From: Anaerosphaera multitolerans
GTDB taxonomy: Bacteria; Bacillota; Clostridia; Tissierellales; Peptoniphilaceae
Assembly (NCBI RefSeq): GCF_004006535.1
Contig: NZ_RLIH01000001.1
Coordinates: 186,001 to 250,000, forward strand
Direction: 5' to 3'
DNA length: 64,000 nt
The notes below the pieces were generated by a model that was not told the DNA's origin, searched no databases, and saw only the letters and a list, made by a program, of their open reading frames with translations. The stretch's first letter is position 1; each line of letters opens with the position of its first letter. Shown here in pieces: positions 52,470 through 59,559 of this stretch. A program made the translations under genes and the position numbers.

Positions 52470-52694
52470 ATGACTACGGCAGAAATGATTAAAGAACTGT
52501 GTGAGCGAATGAATATAAGCGTTTCTGAACTTGCCAGACGTATCGGCCAGACTCCACAAAATTTCAATAAGAAATTACAACGTGAAACGGTAACCTTGGA
52601 TGAGTTGAAAGCCATCGCAGATGTACTGGGTGTCAGGTTTGAGCAGGCATTTATTTTGCCCGATGGAGATGAAATAAAAATATCTAACAAATAA
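52470..52694 (+). CDS. XRE-family helix-turn-helix regulator
   Basis: 74 residues, a single HTH_3/XRE-like domain: TAEMIKELCERMNISVSELARRIGQTPQNFNKKL, shown broken as MNISVSELARRIG and TPQNFNKKLQ. TTGGAGGTG lies 5-6 bp before the ATG. It has its own promoter and precedes an unknown gene in the same direction, so it probably controls that pair. It could be the lysogeny regulator, but it lies outside the recombinase terminator and not in the usual divergent layout. Confidence 0.85.
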   Translation: MTTAEMIKELCERMNISVSELARRIGQTPQNFNKKLQRETVTLDELKAIADVLGVRFEQAFILPDGDEIKISNK

Positions 52695-52709
52695 AGGAGG
52701 CGGTCTAAT

Positions 52710-53381
52710 ATGATGATTAGTCCGGAAAGTTACTATGAAGAGTATCTCAAAGGAAAAACAAAAGAAGAAATAATGACCGCCATCCGAGGACTTAAGCAAG
52801 AAATAGGTCACCTCAAAAATTCTATGGAAAACCCGTATGATGGCATGAAAACTGTTATGCATCCAAGTGAAGATACCCGCCTTCATTGGAGCCGTAAATA
52901 TTTGGATAAAGCCAAGCAAGCCTATGTTGAGGCTGGCGGGACTTATACTTTATCAAAGTCTGAAGAAAAGGCAGCCGATTTTGATGCGAACATAAATGCT
53001 ATCTGCAAGATCACCTTTAACATTGGTGGTTACTTTGGCGGTTATAGCACCTATATTGTAGAGCTATCCGAAGAATTGAAAGCCTATACAAAGTTATGGG
53101 AAGATGTAGAACCACTTGTATTGTTGGATGATAATAAAGAGCCCTTTATAAAGGATACTTTCATTGGGGCACTTAAGGAACTTCATATCGGTGAGTGGCG
53201 AAGACATTATACAACTAAACGCTTCGGATACATGGTACTTGATGGAACACAGTGGGAGTTGGAATTTGAATATAGTAATGGCCATAAGCCAGTAAGATTT
53301 GATGGCGATAACTCTTACCCTTATAACTTTGATAAGTTCCAGAAGCTATTTGGTATCGATGATATTGAGGAGGGTGAGTAA
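52710..53381 (+). CDS. Uncharacterised protein paired with XRE regulator
   Basis: 223 residues. A helical, charged N-terminus (YYEEYLKGKTKEEIMTAIRG) leads to an alpha/beta part with FNIGGYFGGYSTYIVELSEELKAY and RFGYMVLDGTQWELEFEYSN (in two pieces). I do not recognise the family. AAGGAGG lies 9 bp before ATG 52710 and the XRE stop is 15 bp upstream, so they form an operon. Such a regulator-plus-unknown pair on a mobile element could be a toxin-antitoxin or defence unit, but nothing proves it. Confidence 0.7.
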   Translation: MMISPESYYEEYLKGKTKEEIMTAIRGLKQEIGHLKNSMENPYDGMKTVMHPSEDTRLHWSRKYLDKAKQAYVEAGGTYTLSKSEEKAADFDANINAICKITFNIGGYFGGYSTYIVELSEELKAYTKLWEDVEPLVLLDDNKEPFIKDTFIGALKELHIGEWRRHYTTKRFGYMVLDGTQWELEFEYSNGHKPVRFDGDNSYPYNFDKFQKLFGIDDIEEGE

Positions 53382-53458
53382 AAGATAAATAGGAATTTAT
53401 GAGGAGGATTTGAAATGGGGTTAAACATAATAACTCTTTATGATTGGGGGTATTCTGT

Positions 53459-54604
53459 GTGGACAACCTAAAAAAAACTATTACAAATCTAATATCTCTC
53501 AAGCAAGAGGGAGCGTATTGGGATTTTAAACGTATGTGGTATGACTCTGATCATAATATGGATTTATTACATGATATTATCTGTATGTCAAATAATTTAG
53601 TTAATAGGGATGCCTACATAATAATTGGTATAGATGAAGAAAATGATTATAGTATTAATGATGTTCTGAATGATTCAAATAGAATGAACACACAAAAAAT
53701 CGTTGATTTTCTAAAGGACAAGAAATTTGCTGGTGACATAAGGCCCATAGTTTATGTGGAAACGATTAGTTTTTCTAAAGGTGTTATCGATGTTGTTGTC
53801 ATCCAGAATAGTTCAAATACACCATTTTACTTGAAAGAAAAATATAAAGGTGTATTTGAAAATCACATATATACAAGAATCCAAGACACAAACACGCCAA
53901 CCAATTCATCGGCAGATATAGATAAAGTAGAATGGTTGTGGAAAAAGAGGTTTGGGTTAATTCAAACACCTGTTGAGCGGCTTGAAACATTTTTAGGTCA
54001 CCCAGATGGTTGGGTCAATGGCCCGTATGGAGAAATGCAAAAATATTATAAAAATTTCCCAGAATACACAATAACATATGACTTTGCTAGTAATAATCGA
54101 GACGGTTATGAGTATTATCTATTTTCACAATATGATTCAAGACCTCATTGGATGGATATCAAGATCTATTATCATCAAACTCTTTTAACAGAAATAGGAG
54201 GAGCATCGTTAGATGGTGGGAGATATATGACACCTTGTCCCGAGACAGATGGGATTATTATTTCAGATAATCACCACTGGGACATCATGTATAAATACAT
54301 GGTTAAGGGTTCTTTCCTATACAAATTGCATCAATTCTTTTTTATTAATGAGTACTCTTCAGACGCACAAAGTGCTCATGATAGATTTATGAAGGTAATT
54401 TTACTTTTCCATAGTGAACAAGAACGAAAATTATTTAAAGAATATGTTGAAAAGCATTGGGACGATAGAGGCAAATATGAGAAATGTATTCACTTGCCAC
54501 ACATACCTCAACTTGAAGGATACAAGACAGATGCATTCAAGGATGACTATGAACATGCTTTGATTCTACAATGTATGCTAAGGGATTTTAGAAAGCGAAT
54601 TTAA
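53459..54604 (+). CDS. Schlafen AlbA_2 domain protein
   Basis: 381 residues from GTG 53459 (GGGGG about 8 bp upstream). Residues 1-140 carry the AlbA_2 pattern: LKQEGAYWDFKRMWY, LLHDIICMSNNLVNRDAYIIIGID and IDVVVIQNSSNTPFYL. The remaining 240 residues, rich in aromatic residues, are unrecognised (ITYDFASNNRDGYEYYLFSQ). AlbA_2 domains occur in regulators and nuclease-like defence proteins. The isolated position among mobile DNA suggests accessory cargo, possibly phage defence. Confidence 0.75.
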   Translation: MDNLKKTITNLISLKQEGAYWDFKRMWYDSDHNMDLLHDIICMSNNLVNRDAYIIIGIDEENDYSINDVLNDSNRMNTQKIVDFLKDKKFAGDIRPIVYVETISFSKGVIDVVVIQNSSNTPFYLKEKYKGVFENHIYTRIQDTNTPTNSSADIDKVEWLWKKRFGLIQTPVERLETFLGHPDGWVNGPYGEMQKYYKNFPEYTITYDFASNNRDGYEYYLFSQYDSRPHWMDIKIYYHQTLLTEIGGASLDGGRYMTPCPETDGIIISDNHHWDIMYKYMVKGSFLYKLHQFFFINEYSSDAQSAHDRFMKVILLFHSEQERKLFKEYVEKHWDDRGKYEKCIHLPHIPQLEGYKTDAFKDDYEHALILQCMLRDFRKRI

Positions 54605-54742
54605 ACGTCGACTTAGATATGTTCCCACATACGCAAGCTCTCAGTGGATATGTTCCCTCAAAGAGAATTATATTCATGTCCCTAATTTTTGACAGCTATC
54701 CACTCATCTCAAAACACGTTGAAGTCGTAACACTACTTGTGA
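54605..54742 (+). other. Noncoding stretch with an 11-bp direct repeat
   Basis: GATATGTTCCC occurs at 54616-54626 and 54647-54657, inside sequence that does not code. Closely spaced repeats of this kind are found at ends of some insertion sequences (IS21 type), so this may be the scar of one. No transposase is present nearby. Confidence 0.35.
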
Positions 54743-55015
54743 AGGAGTGAAACGACTGAAGCAGTAGATGTACGTCTCATGCAAAAAATCTCCAAGAAAT
54801 CAAGTGAAGCGAAGATTGATTGGGAAGATTTGGCTGCTGGAGACTATAGCGTTGCTACGAAGAGTGGATTAGTCAAGATCTTGCATTTTAAGCAGTTTTA
54901 TAGACATTTTGTCTTCAACGAAGATGGCGAAGGAGGACGTAAAAAAGTCATAAAAGATTATATTGATGTGAACGTATGTATTGATATGGTCTGTGGAGAC
55001 ACAAGGAATGAGTAA
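54743..55015 (+). pseudogene. Gene remnant of unknown origin
   Basis: An open frame without a proper start from 54743; the first ATG is at 54779 and has no ribosome binding site. The translation (IDWEDLAAGDYSVATKSGLVK, FYRHFVFNEDGEGGRKKV, given in pieces) looks like a real protein C-terminus, not random sequence. I cannot name its family. It lies between an IS-like scar and the first recombinase 3'-end repeat, which suggests a decayed insertion. Confidence 0.4.
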
Positions 55016-55047
55016 AGAAATTTAAATCTATATGTAGAAAATCACAT

Positions 55048-55160
55048 AATCATTATAGTTCATGATAATTATATGTAAGTGGAGTTTAAAACTGGGAATA
55101 AAATCGAAATTAAGAAATAAGGTTAAGATACTAAATAGTTAAAGTATCTTGACCTATTTT
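55048..55160 (+). repeat. Serine-recombinase 3'-end repeat with terminator, copy A
   Basis: GTTTAAAACTGGGAATAAAA and on encodes the closing EFKTGNKIEIKK of a serine recombinase, followed by AAGATACT (55125-55132) / AGTATCTT (55143-55150) as a hairpin. It is homologous to the stretches at 56641-56750 and 57808-57893. The upstream coding part is mutated, so it is a remnant. Confidence 0.7.
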
Positions 55161-55479
55161 GATATAATTAACCAGAAATGACCAAATAGAAAGTAAGTTA
55201 TTTAAATTAACCTATAATAAAATTGAATTAAATAAGAGTTAGCATTGATGTTGAATAGTATAAATGTTAATATAAAATTATCTGAATTTGAAAGGGGATT
55301 GTCCAGTGGTAACTTTATAATCTATTTTAAGGTAAATGAGCACAATAAAATTATTCTTTTTAAGAGCTACATGTAATGTGGTTATTTTGTTGTGACTATT
55401 TTTAAGTAGATTTAAAGCACTAGACTTCTTTCATAAAATTGATTAGGGTCATAACCCTTTTATTTTAATGCAAAGATTT
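55161..55479 (+). other. AT-rich noncoding stretch
   Basis: No gene is supported. It contains only a small hairpin AGGGTCATAACCCT followed by Ts (near 55445-55461), possibly a weak terminator. The likely promoter of the DUF1062/L35 cassette lies somewhere here but no box stands out. Confidence 0.5.
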
Positions 55480-55514
55480 ACTACAGTAGGTGCTTTACCT
55501 AGCTGTAGTTTTTT
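55480..55514 (+). terminator. Leader terminator/attenuator before the DUF1062-L35 cassette
   Basis: ACTACAGTAGG (55480-55490) pairs with CCTAGCTGTAGT (55498-55509), followed by six Ts. A short frame starting ATG 55468 reads through it in phase with the next small frame. A terminator inside a translated leader is the layout of ribosome-mediated attenuation in several antibiotic resistance genes. Confidence 0.55.
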
Positions 55515-55540
55515 ATTACAAAATATATGGAGGTTATTTA

Positions 55541-55668
55541 TGAGAAAAATTATTATTGATTATGTTCCACCTGTAATTACGTTTCTTTTTGATATAAGAA
55601 AAATGAGTCGAAAGGAAATGATATATGAAAACAATAAATTGGGAGGTGGAATATCTTTCATCGCCTAA
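55541..55668 (+). CDS. Possible 42-residue peptide upstream of DUF1062 gene
   Basis: ATG 55541 has a good TGGAGGT 5 bp upstream. The peptide (MRKIIIDYVPPVITFLFDIR and on) overlaps the DUF1062 gene start by 44 bp in another frame. It may be a leader or coupling peptide, or the start of a decayed gene. I know no relatives. Confidence 0.4.
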
Positions 55669-56221
55669 AGTAATACGCTATTGTAAAAAATGTGGACATG
55701 AAACTGAACATATTTCATCAGACCTATTTCGAATTAATGCTCAACAAAAATCTTTAGATATTTGGTTAATATATAAATGTATACACTGTAAGAATACATG
55801 GAATATGACTATATATACAAGAATTAATCCAAAGAGTATTTCACAAGACCTGTTAAATAAATTTATGAAAAATGACGAAAATTTAGCAAGAGCATGTGCA
55901 CTGGATACAGAACTAATAAAAAGAAATAGAGTAAAAATAGAATTGCCACCTTATGATATTAAGGGCGAAAGTATTGACTTTAGAAGTGACACAAAAATAA
56001 AGATATATAATCCATACTCCGCTAATATAAAAGTATCGAAAGTTTTGAGAGAAAAATTATCTTTAACAAGAAAAAACTTTGATAGCTTAGTTTTAAATAA
56101 GATATTTCAATTGGAAAAAGATAAAGATATTAATAAAAGTAAAATAGTAGATAATATTACTATTTATTACTATGGAACTAGAATTAGAGAAATTTATTTT
56201 GGAGGAAATGAAAATGCCTAA
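55625..56221 (+). CDS. DUF1062 family protein with zinc ribbon
   Basis: 198 residues. A zinc ribbon CKKCGHETEH...CIHCKNTW at about 19-60 with the DUF1062 pattern (SLDIWLIYKCIHCKNTWN), then VCALDTELIKRNRVKIELPP-like text and an S4-like C-terminal part (LREKLSLTRKNFDSLVLNKIF). The S4-like segment suggests RNA binding. Function unknown. It overlaps by 8 bp with a ribosomal protein L35 gene, hinting at a ribosome-related job. The gene is very AT rich. Confidence 0.78.
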   Translation: MKTINWEVEYLSSPKVIRYCKKCGHETEHISSDLFRINAQQKSLDIWLIYKCIHCKNTWNMTIYTRINPKSISQDLLNKFMKNDENLARACALDTELIKRNRVKIELPPYDIKGESIDFRSDTKIKIYNPYSANIKVSKVLREKLSLTRKNFDSLVLNKIFQLEKDKDINKSKIVDNITIYYYGTRIREIYFGGNENA

Positions 56222-56417
56222 GATGAAAACACATAAGGGAAGTCAAAAAAGATTTAAGTTGAATAAAAATGGCAAAATCAAGAGAAGTTGTGCTGGAATG
56301 AACCACAATGCAAGTAGCAAAACTAAAAAACAGAAGAAACATCTTCAAAAAGGTGCTTATGTAGATAAGGAAAATATTAAGACTGTTAAACAAATGTTAG
56401 TTTATAAAAAAGGATAA
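56214..56417 (+). CDS. rpmI: Ribosomal protein L35 paralogue
   Basis: 67 residues: it begins MPKMKTHKGSQKRFKLNK and has GKIKRSCAGMNHNASSKTKK, then AYVDKENIKTVKQML, clearly bacterial L35 (bL35) of full length. The genomic context is wrong for the housekeeping gene, which normally lies between infC and rplT. Start ATG 56214 has GGAGG 8 bp upstream and overlaps the DUF1062 gene. It is probably a second, diverged copy that replaces or competes with the host L35. Confidence 0.88.
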   Translation: MPKMKTHKGSQKRFKLNKNGKIKRSCAGMNHNASSKTKKQKKHLQKGAYVDKENIKTVKQMLVYKKG

Positions 56418-56439
56418 ATTTTATTATAATTTTTTTAAG

Positions 56440-56476
56440 AAAACCTTCACTTACTTATATGTAAGTGGAGGTTTTA
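56440..56476 (+). terminator. Terminator after the L35 gene
   Basis: AAAACCTTCACTTAC (56440-56454) pairs with GTAAGTGGAGGTTTT (56461-56475) across a 6-base loop. It is symmetrical and could work in both directions. Confidence 0.7.
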
Positions 56477-56528
56477 AATATTTATATGAAGAAAAATTAT
56501 TATCCTGTAATTATGATTAAAGGTTTGA

Positions 56529-56711
56529 ATGAAGAAGCAAATTCTTTCAAGAAGAGTCCAAGATATAAAAGCTTATCTTAAAACCTCATATGCTAAGATT
56601 GAAAACTATGATGAAAGTCTAGTTCGAATAATCATAGATAAAATCATAGTACATGATGATTATATGGAGATAGAGTTTAAAACTGGGAATAAAATAGAAG
56701 TTAAAAAATAG
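56529..56711 (+). pseudogene. Serine recombinase C-terminal remnant
   Basis: 60 residues: QDIKAYLKTSYAKIENYDES, LVRIIIDKIIVHDDYMEIEF and KTGNKIEVKK, in that order. This is the typical end of a large serine recombinase (compare [20 protein letters not shown] in the prophage recombinase). All catalytic parts are gone. It ends copy B of the repeated 3'-end segment. Confidence 0.8.
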
Positions 56712-56750
56712 GTCAAGATACTAAATATTTAAAGTATCTTGACTTAATTT
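56641..56750 (+). repeat. Serine-recombinase 3'-end repeat with terminator, copy B
   Basis: Contains the coding end above plus GTCAAGATACT (56712-56722) / AGTATCTTGAC (56733-56743), an 11-bp perfect stem that probably terminates transcription. Close in sequence to copy A. Confidence 0.75.
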
Positions 56751-56846
56751 ATTATTATTTTATATTCTGTAATAATCTATATTTATATTTTTTTATAGCA
56801 TTTAAAGTTTCGTTCAAATATGTTGTAATAAAAATTAAATAACAGG

Positions 56847-56875
56847 TTGACAATTTTACTAAGTATACATATAAT
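56847..56875 (+). promoter_or_regulatory. Consensus promoter of the SRPBCC-marR operon
   Basis: TTGACA (56847-56852), spacer of 17 bp, TATAAT (56870-56875): a perfect sigma-A promoter. The start of the operator palindrome lies in the spacer. Confidence 0.88.
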
Positions 56876-56892
56876 ATGTATACTTAGTAAAA
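56854..56892 (+). promoter_or_regulatory. Palindromic operator, probably for the MarR regulator
   Basis: TTTTACTAAGTATACATA (56854-56871), three bases, then its exact complement (56875-56892). It covers the spacer and -10 box of the operon promoter, so a bound repressor would block RNA polymerase. The only regulator in this operon is MarR-type, which binds such palindromes. Confidence 0.82.
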
Positions 56893-56908
56893 TGTAAGGA
56901 GGGATATA

Positions 56909-57316
56909 ATGTTTGAATATTCAAATAAAATATCATCAGAAGTTAGTGTTGAGAAAGTTTGGTTAAATTACAAAGATGTAGATAATTGGGCTAAGTGGGA
57001 TTCTAGTATAGAACACATTGAATTAAGTGGTACTTTTAAAAAAGGAACAACAGGTATATTAAAAAACTTTGGGATGGCACCACTCGAGTTTGTATTAACA
57101 GAGGTACTAGAAAAAGAAAGTTTTTCAAATAAAAGTGAATTAGGACCATTTTCAGTAGTTTTCACTCATACGATAGTTGTAGAAAAAAATATGGTAACAA
57201 TAGAACATGGTGTAAATGTTGACGGACCAGATAAAAATAAAGTACAGGAAATTGGAAATCTAATTGCTTCAAGTATACCTGATGCTATGAATAAATTACT
57301 GGAAATATCAAAATGA
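56909..57316 (+). CDS. SRPBCC (polyketide cyclase-like) family protein
   Basis: 135 residues. START-like ligand-binding fold: FEYSNKISSEVSVEKVWLNY, DVDNWAKWDSSIEHIELSG, and KEFAxx-like closing GNLIASSIPDAMNKLLEIS. Such proteins bind small hydrophobic molecules. AAGGAGGG precedes the ATG and the stop overlaps the marR start by 4 bp. Probably induced by the ligand that MarR senses; detoxification is a guess. Confidence 0.85.
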   Translation: MFEYSNKISSEVSVEKVWLNYKDVDNWAKWDSSIEHIELSGTFKKGTTGILKNFGMAPLEFVLTEVLEKESFSNKSELGPFSVVFTHTIVVEKNMVTIEHGVNVDGPDKNKVQEIGNLIASSIPDAMNKLLEISK

Positions 57317-57774
57317 GAAAGTTCTCAAATTTTAATACAAGTGAAGAAAGTTTTGGATTTGTATTTTGGCAAGTCTATACTTTGTGGAGTAGAAGAATAA
57401 AAAAAGAATTAAAAAAGTACAAATTAACACATACACAGTTTGTAATATTAAGTGTTATTGCTTACTTAGAGAAATCATCTAAGTTCATTTCTCAGTCGGA
57501 TGTTTCTAATCTATCAAAAATTGATGTGATGACTGTTTCTACGAGCATAAAGACATTAGTAAAGAATGGATATGTGATAATTTCAAGTAGTAGTGAAGAT
57601 GCTAGAGCGAATGCTTTAAAATTATCTAATGAAGGTAAAATAGTTCAAAACAATGCAATGAAAACTATAGAAAATGTTGATACAGATTTTTTCAGAAATG
57701 CGAATATAGAAACGAATAAATTTTTGGAGATTATGCATGAAATTTTAGAAGTAAATTCAGAAGATAAACAGTAG
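57313..57774 (+). CDS. MarR-family transcription regulator
   Basis: 153 residues. Winged helix with LTHTQFVILSVIAYLEKSSK, ISQSDVSNLSKIDVMTVSTS (recognition region) and the wing around VIISSSSEDARANALKLSNEG. It probably represses its own operon through the palindrome at 56854-56892. ATG overlaps the SRPBCC stop (ATGA). Confidence 0.9.
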   Translation: MRKFSNFNTSEESFGFVFWQVYTLWSRRIKKELKKYKLTHTQFVILSVIAYLEKSSKFISQSDVSNLSKIDVMTVSTSIKTLVKNGYVIISSSSEDARANALKLSNEGKIVQNNAMKTIENVDTDFFRNANIETNKFLEIMHEILEVNSEDKQ

Positions 57775-57807
57775 ATATAAGTAAGAAAAACATAAAATTA
57801 TAACATA

Positions 57808-57893
57808 TAATAGTAGAGTTTTAAATTGAAAAGATAGTATAAATTAAAAAGTAGGTCAAGATGCGAAACATAAAAGTATCTTGACCTACTTTT
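57808..57893 (+). repeat. Serine-recombinase 3'-end repeat with terminator, copy C
   Basis: AGAGTTTTAAATTGAAAAGA and on aligns with AGAGTTTAAAACTGGGAATA of copy B with several changes; the hairpin AAGTAGGTCAAGAT / GTATCTTGACCTACTT and its Ts remain. Coding capacity is lost. The remaining part of 57775-58031 shows no gene. Confidence 0.65.
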
Positions 57894-58031
57894 TATAGAA
57901 TAGGATAAACTATAAAACTATAATGTACAACGGAATGATAGAGAGGAAAAAAGTTATTGTTTGGAATGGATGATTATGATAATTAATAATGAAAAAGCTG
58001 GTTTCAATATGTTAAAGATGGAGGTGATAAT

Positions 58032-59060
58032 ATGAGTTATTTATACAGTTCAGGAAATGACACTGTAGATGAAATAGGGAAGATTAATTTTATTGGTGAT
58101 ATAGTTCCACACACTTGGTACAAAACTATCTTAAGGGACAATGGGAAGCCATATTTGAACGCAATTATAATACTGGCAGATATTGTCTATTGGTATCGTC
58201 CGTCGGAAGTTCGAGAGGAAACTTCCGGACAGTTATTAGGATTTAAAAAGAAGTTTAAGGAAGACTTATTACAGCGAAGCTATCAACAAATGGCGGATCG
58301 ATTTGGAATGTCAAAACGAGAAGCTACCAATGCTATTATATTTTTAGAAAAACTAGGTGTAATTAAAAGAGAGTTTAGGACAGTAACTACGGCTAAGACC
58401 ATATTGAACAATGTTTTATATATCCGTTTGTATGTAGAACAATTAGAAGCTATTACATTTCCTGAAAGCACCATTTCGACGAAACAAGATAAAGTTGAAA
58501 CGTCGCCGGGTACAGACACCCTATCACTTCTCAAAGAGGGAGGGGTCACTTTACAAAGAGATACCCTATCACCTTCTAAAGAGACAGGTATCACTTTAAA
58601 AAGGGAGACAAATACAAAGAATACAACTAAGACTTCTAACATAGATTTCCATCCTATCTTATCTGAAAAAGGAGAAGAGGAGGAAGATAGAGGAAAGATT
58701 TAAAGCGAATATAGAATATTCCTATTTGATTGAGAGATATCCATTGAGAAAAATAGAATTGATGGAATACTAGACTTAATGGTAGATATTTATTTACAGG
58801 AAACAGGAACAATAGTAATCAATCAACAGGAAAAACCTATTACATTAGTTAAAAGTCAGTTTATGAAGTTGAACTTTCAACATATAGAGTATGTATTAAA
58901 TTCATTAAATGAAACTACAACAAAAATCACAAAACAGAGAAGTTATTTATTGACGACTCTATACAATGCACCAATGACAATGGATCAGTACTACAGTTCA
59001 TGGGCAAACCATACTCTGTATGGAGAGGTAGAGGAGGATAGATTATGCAAGAGGAAGTGA
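58032..59060 (+). pseudogene. Replication-initiator/DnaD-like protein (DUF6017 end), frameshifted
   Basis: The first part (58032-58703) reads as the N-terminal replication-initiator A-type domain used by conjugative elements: FIGDIVPHTWYKTILRDNGK, ILADIVYWYRP, RFGMSKREATNAIIFLEKLG. It stops at 58701-58703, but a +1 shift continues as FKANIEYSYLIERYPLRK, and a second shift near 58760 leads into the DUF6017 end (MVDIYLQETGTIVINQQEKP, LVKSQFMKLNFQHIEYVLNS). Two frameshifts indicate a broken gene, unless the sequence has errors. GGAGGTGA precedes the ATG. Confidence 0.75.
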
Positions 59061-59542
59061 ATCAAAAGACTATAGCTTTTACTACACAGAATGCCAAGAT
59101 GACGGCCAGAGTATTAAAAGAAATTATAGAAAAGTATTTAAGAGAACAAGAACGAAAAAAATCCATGAAGCAGTCAAAGACATTGAACAACTCTCAAATT
59201 AGTAAAAAGAAAATATCACTAAAAGAGCTAAGTAAGAAATATGATGGTTTGAAAAGTGTAGAAATTGACAATACAAATATTAAAGGCTTTGAAAAATATG
59301 CTAAAAAATATCATCTTGAATATGCCTTGAAAAAAGATAAGACTATGGATCCACCAACTTATGTCATATTCTTTAAAGGAAAAGATACAGATATGATTGA
59401 TCGAGTCTTTAAAGACTTTATAGGCAAAGACTTGATGAAGCAGAAACCGAGTTTAATTGCAGATCTTAAAAAGTATGCAGAAGTAGCTAAAAACTTAGTG
59501 ACAGATAAAACAAAACATAAACATCAAGAACAGTCATTATAA
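59045..59542 (+). CDS. PcfB-like conjugation protein (DUF3801)
   Basis: 165 residues. EVNQKTIAFTTQNAKMTARV at the start and FEKYAKKYHLEYALKKDKTM with VIFFKGKDTDMIDRVFKDF (in pieces) match DUF3801/PcfB, an accessory factor that docks the relaxosome to the coupling protein. GGAGG precedes ATG 59045. It lies 17 bp before the VirD4 gene, its usual partner. Confidence 0.85.
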   Translation: MQEEVNQKTIAFTTQNAKMTARVLKEIIEKYLREQERKKSMKQSKTLNNSQISKKKISLKELSKKYDGLKSVEIDNTNIKGFEKYAKKYHLEYALKKDKTMDPPTYVIFFKGKDTDMIDRVFKDFIGKDLMKQKPSLIADLKKYAEVAKNLVTDKTKHKHQEQSL

Positions 59543-59559
59543 AGAAAGGGTGATAGTAA

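Noticed and set aside
55161-55470. A gene in the AT-rich gap before the DUF1062 cassette
   Set aside because: All frames are broken by stops and no ribosome binding site with a start of reasonable length is present.
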